Assembly (NCBI GenBank): GCA_002297815.1
Contig: DBKH01000030.1
Coordinates: 1-15,504, forward strand
Source of the DNA: Bacteroidales bacterium UBA755
Lineage (GTDB): Bacteria; Bacteroidota; Bacteroidia; Bacteroidales; UBA932
DNA length: 15,504 nt
Reading direction: 5' to 3'
Shown: piece after piece, positions 14,795 through 15,504 of the stretch
How positions within the stretch are numbered: position 1 is the first letter of the stretch
How the letters are laid out: each line of letters opens with the position of its first letter
The notes under the pieces: generated by a model
The model's database searches: none
Seen by the model: only the letters and a program-made list of their open reading frames with translations
Told to the model about the DNA's origin: nothing
Program-made: the position numbers and the translations under genes

Positions 14795-15504
14795 ATGATC
14801 TGCACAACAATCCAGAACCGAACTCTGGAAGAGATAATGAACCTGCTGGAAAGCAGCGAGCCACGGATTCAGATGGCTGAGATACGGCTGGACAGATGCC
14901 CGCTGGACATTGAGGAGATCGAGTACCTGTTCTCGTCCTCGGACACGCCGCTGGTGGCGACATGCCGGGTGGCCGATGACGGCAACGGGACATGGGAGGA
15001 AGCCGAGCAGAAGCTTTCGGCGGCTGTGGAGGCCGGAGCGGCTTTTCTGGATCTGGAGATCGAGGCTCCGAAAGAGATAGGCAAAAGGCTCCGCAGGGCT
15101 TGCACTGAATACGGCACCACGATGATCCGCTCCAGTCATTTCTTTGCCGGAACTCCTTCGGATGATGTGCTTCGGAGCACTGTGGAGAAGTGCCGGAAGT
15201 TCGGTGGGGAGATTGTGAAGATCGCGGCTATGGCGGCCTCGAAAGAGGATGTCGCCAGGGTGCTGGGGCTGTACTCGGTCGCTGAGCCTGTGGTTCGACC
15301 GGGCTCTCCAACCATCGAAGCGACTGCCCGTTCTGAAGGACAAGGGTCGCTTCGGCAGGCTCAGCGACCGTGCGAGCTTATCGCCTTCTCAATGGGCGAG
15401 ATCGGTAAGGCCAGCAGACTGGAATGCCTGAAATTCGGCAGTCCGTTCACCTACGCCGCACTAAATAATGCCGAGGCCGCGGCTCCCGGCCAATGGAGTT
15501 ACTC
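14795..15504 (+). CDS. aroD: Type I 3-dehydroquinate dehydratase, 3' end cut by window edge, with REP-like in-frame insertion
   Basis: The frame from ATG at 14795 runs to the edge (236 complete codons). It encodes the class I dehydratase barrel that converts 3-dehydroquinate to 3-dehydroshikimate through a Schiff base. Visible elements: MICTTIQNRT strand, AEIRLDRCP (substrate-binding EIRLD), catalytic histidine H115 (IRSSHFF), Schiff-base lysine K142 (EIVKIAAM), SMGEIGKASR (200s) and the C-terminal FGSPFTYAAL and APGQ. Residues 161-192 are unlike any family segment and coincide exactly with a repeat at 15277-15369. The domain is essentially complete at the edge, so it is either about to stop or is fused to another domain such as shikimate dehydrogenase. 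It follows aroB by 15 bases. Confidence 0.88.
   Translation, partial: MICTTIQNRTLEEIMNLLESSEPRIQMAEIRLDRCPLDIEEIEYLFSSSDTPLVATCRVADDGNGTWEEAEQKLSAAVEAGAAFLDLEIEAPKEIGKRLRRACTEYGTTMIRSSHFFAGTPSDDVLRSTVEKCRKFGGEIVKIAAMAASKEDVARVLGLYSVAEPVVRPGSPTIEATARSEGQGSLRQAQRPCELIAFSMGEIGKASRLECLKFGSPFTYAALNNAEAAAPGQWSY
15277..15369. repeat. 93-nt REP-like inverted repeat inside aroD
   Basis: GGTCGCTGAGCCTG (15277-15290) is exactly inverted as CAGGCTCAGCGACC (15356-15369). Nested inside, CGAAGCGAC (15316-15324) pairs with GTCGCTTCG (15346-15354), and TGGTT (15291-15295) with AACCA (15310-15314). The unit GGTCGCTTCGGCAGGCTCAGCGACC-like end and its inverted partner look like two facing REP units. The length is 93 bases, 31 codons, so the aroD frame is kept. 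Confidence 0.75.

Noticed and set aside
14372..15343. Long minus-strand open frame opposite aroB and aroD (323 codons)
   Set aside because: It is antisense to two genes with clear family motifs. Its translation is rich in Arg, His, Ser and Leu with no recognisable domain or signal peptide, as expected of a shadow frame in GC-rich coding DNA.

Overview
The window looks like a chromosomal segment from a Bacteroidales-type member of the Bacteroidota, with a mid-range GC content. The evidence is Sec-exported polysaccharide-degrading enzymes (GH28-like, GH106-like and GH97), a DUF6913-like protein, AT-rich start regions without Shine-Dalgarno sequences, and -7 boxes matching the Bacteroidota consensus TAnnTTTG. 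The genus cannot be fixed from the sequence alone. I see no phage, transposase or CRISPR genes.

Layout. (1) Positions 1-5691, minus strand: a tightly packed directon reading, in transcription order, membrane flippase-like protein, secreted ADP-ribosylglycohydrolase-like enzyme, GH106-like rhamnosidase, and the start of a GH28-like pectinase. Gaps are 12, 3 and 13 bases. The last three suggest breakdown of a rhamnose- and galacturonate-containing pectin such as rhamnogalacturonan; no SusC/SusD pair is visible. (2) 5765-8263, plus strand: PfkB sugar/nucleoside kinase, DUF6913-like protein and a DUF368 undecaprenyl-phosphate translocase (PopT family), probably one operon. (3) 8264-8509: a zone dense in palindromes, then a minus-strand tRNA-Arg(UCU). 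(4) 8667-9941, minus: an Omp85-type outer-membrane barrel. (5) 10069-12327, plus: a GH97 alpha-glucosidase of the SusB (inverting) type. (6) 12328-12567: a convergent gap with two structured elements. (7) 12568-13197, minus: a HAD phosphatase. (8) 13284-15504, plus: a PPC/DUF296 protein, then aroB and aroD of the shikimate pathway, with aroD running off the edge.

The most unusual signals are not genes. Two 68-nt hairpins, at 8322-8389 and 12334-12401, share the loop CACGTTAC and an identical asymmetric internal loop. Their stems differ in sequence but stay paired through ten compensatory base-pair changes. Both lie just after plus-strand genes in convergent gaps, and each can be read as a bidirectional terminator with extra unexplained conservation. 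Second, the palindrome GAATATTC occurs ten times where about 0.24 would be expected, in all three codon phases and once outside genes, so it is selected or mutationally favoured at DNA level (compare HIP1 in cyanobacteria). Third, a 93-nt REP-like inverted repeat sits in frame inside aroD, adding 31 codons between catalytic elements of the barrel.
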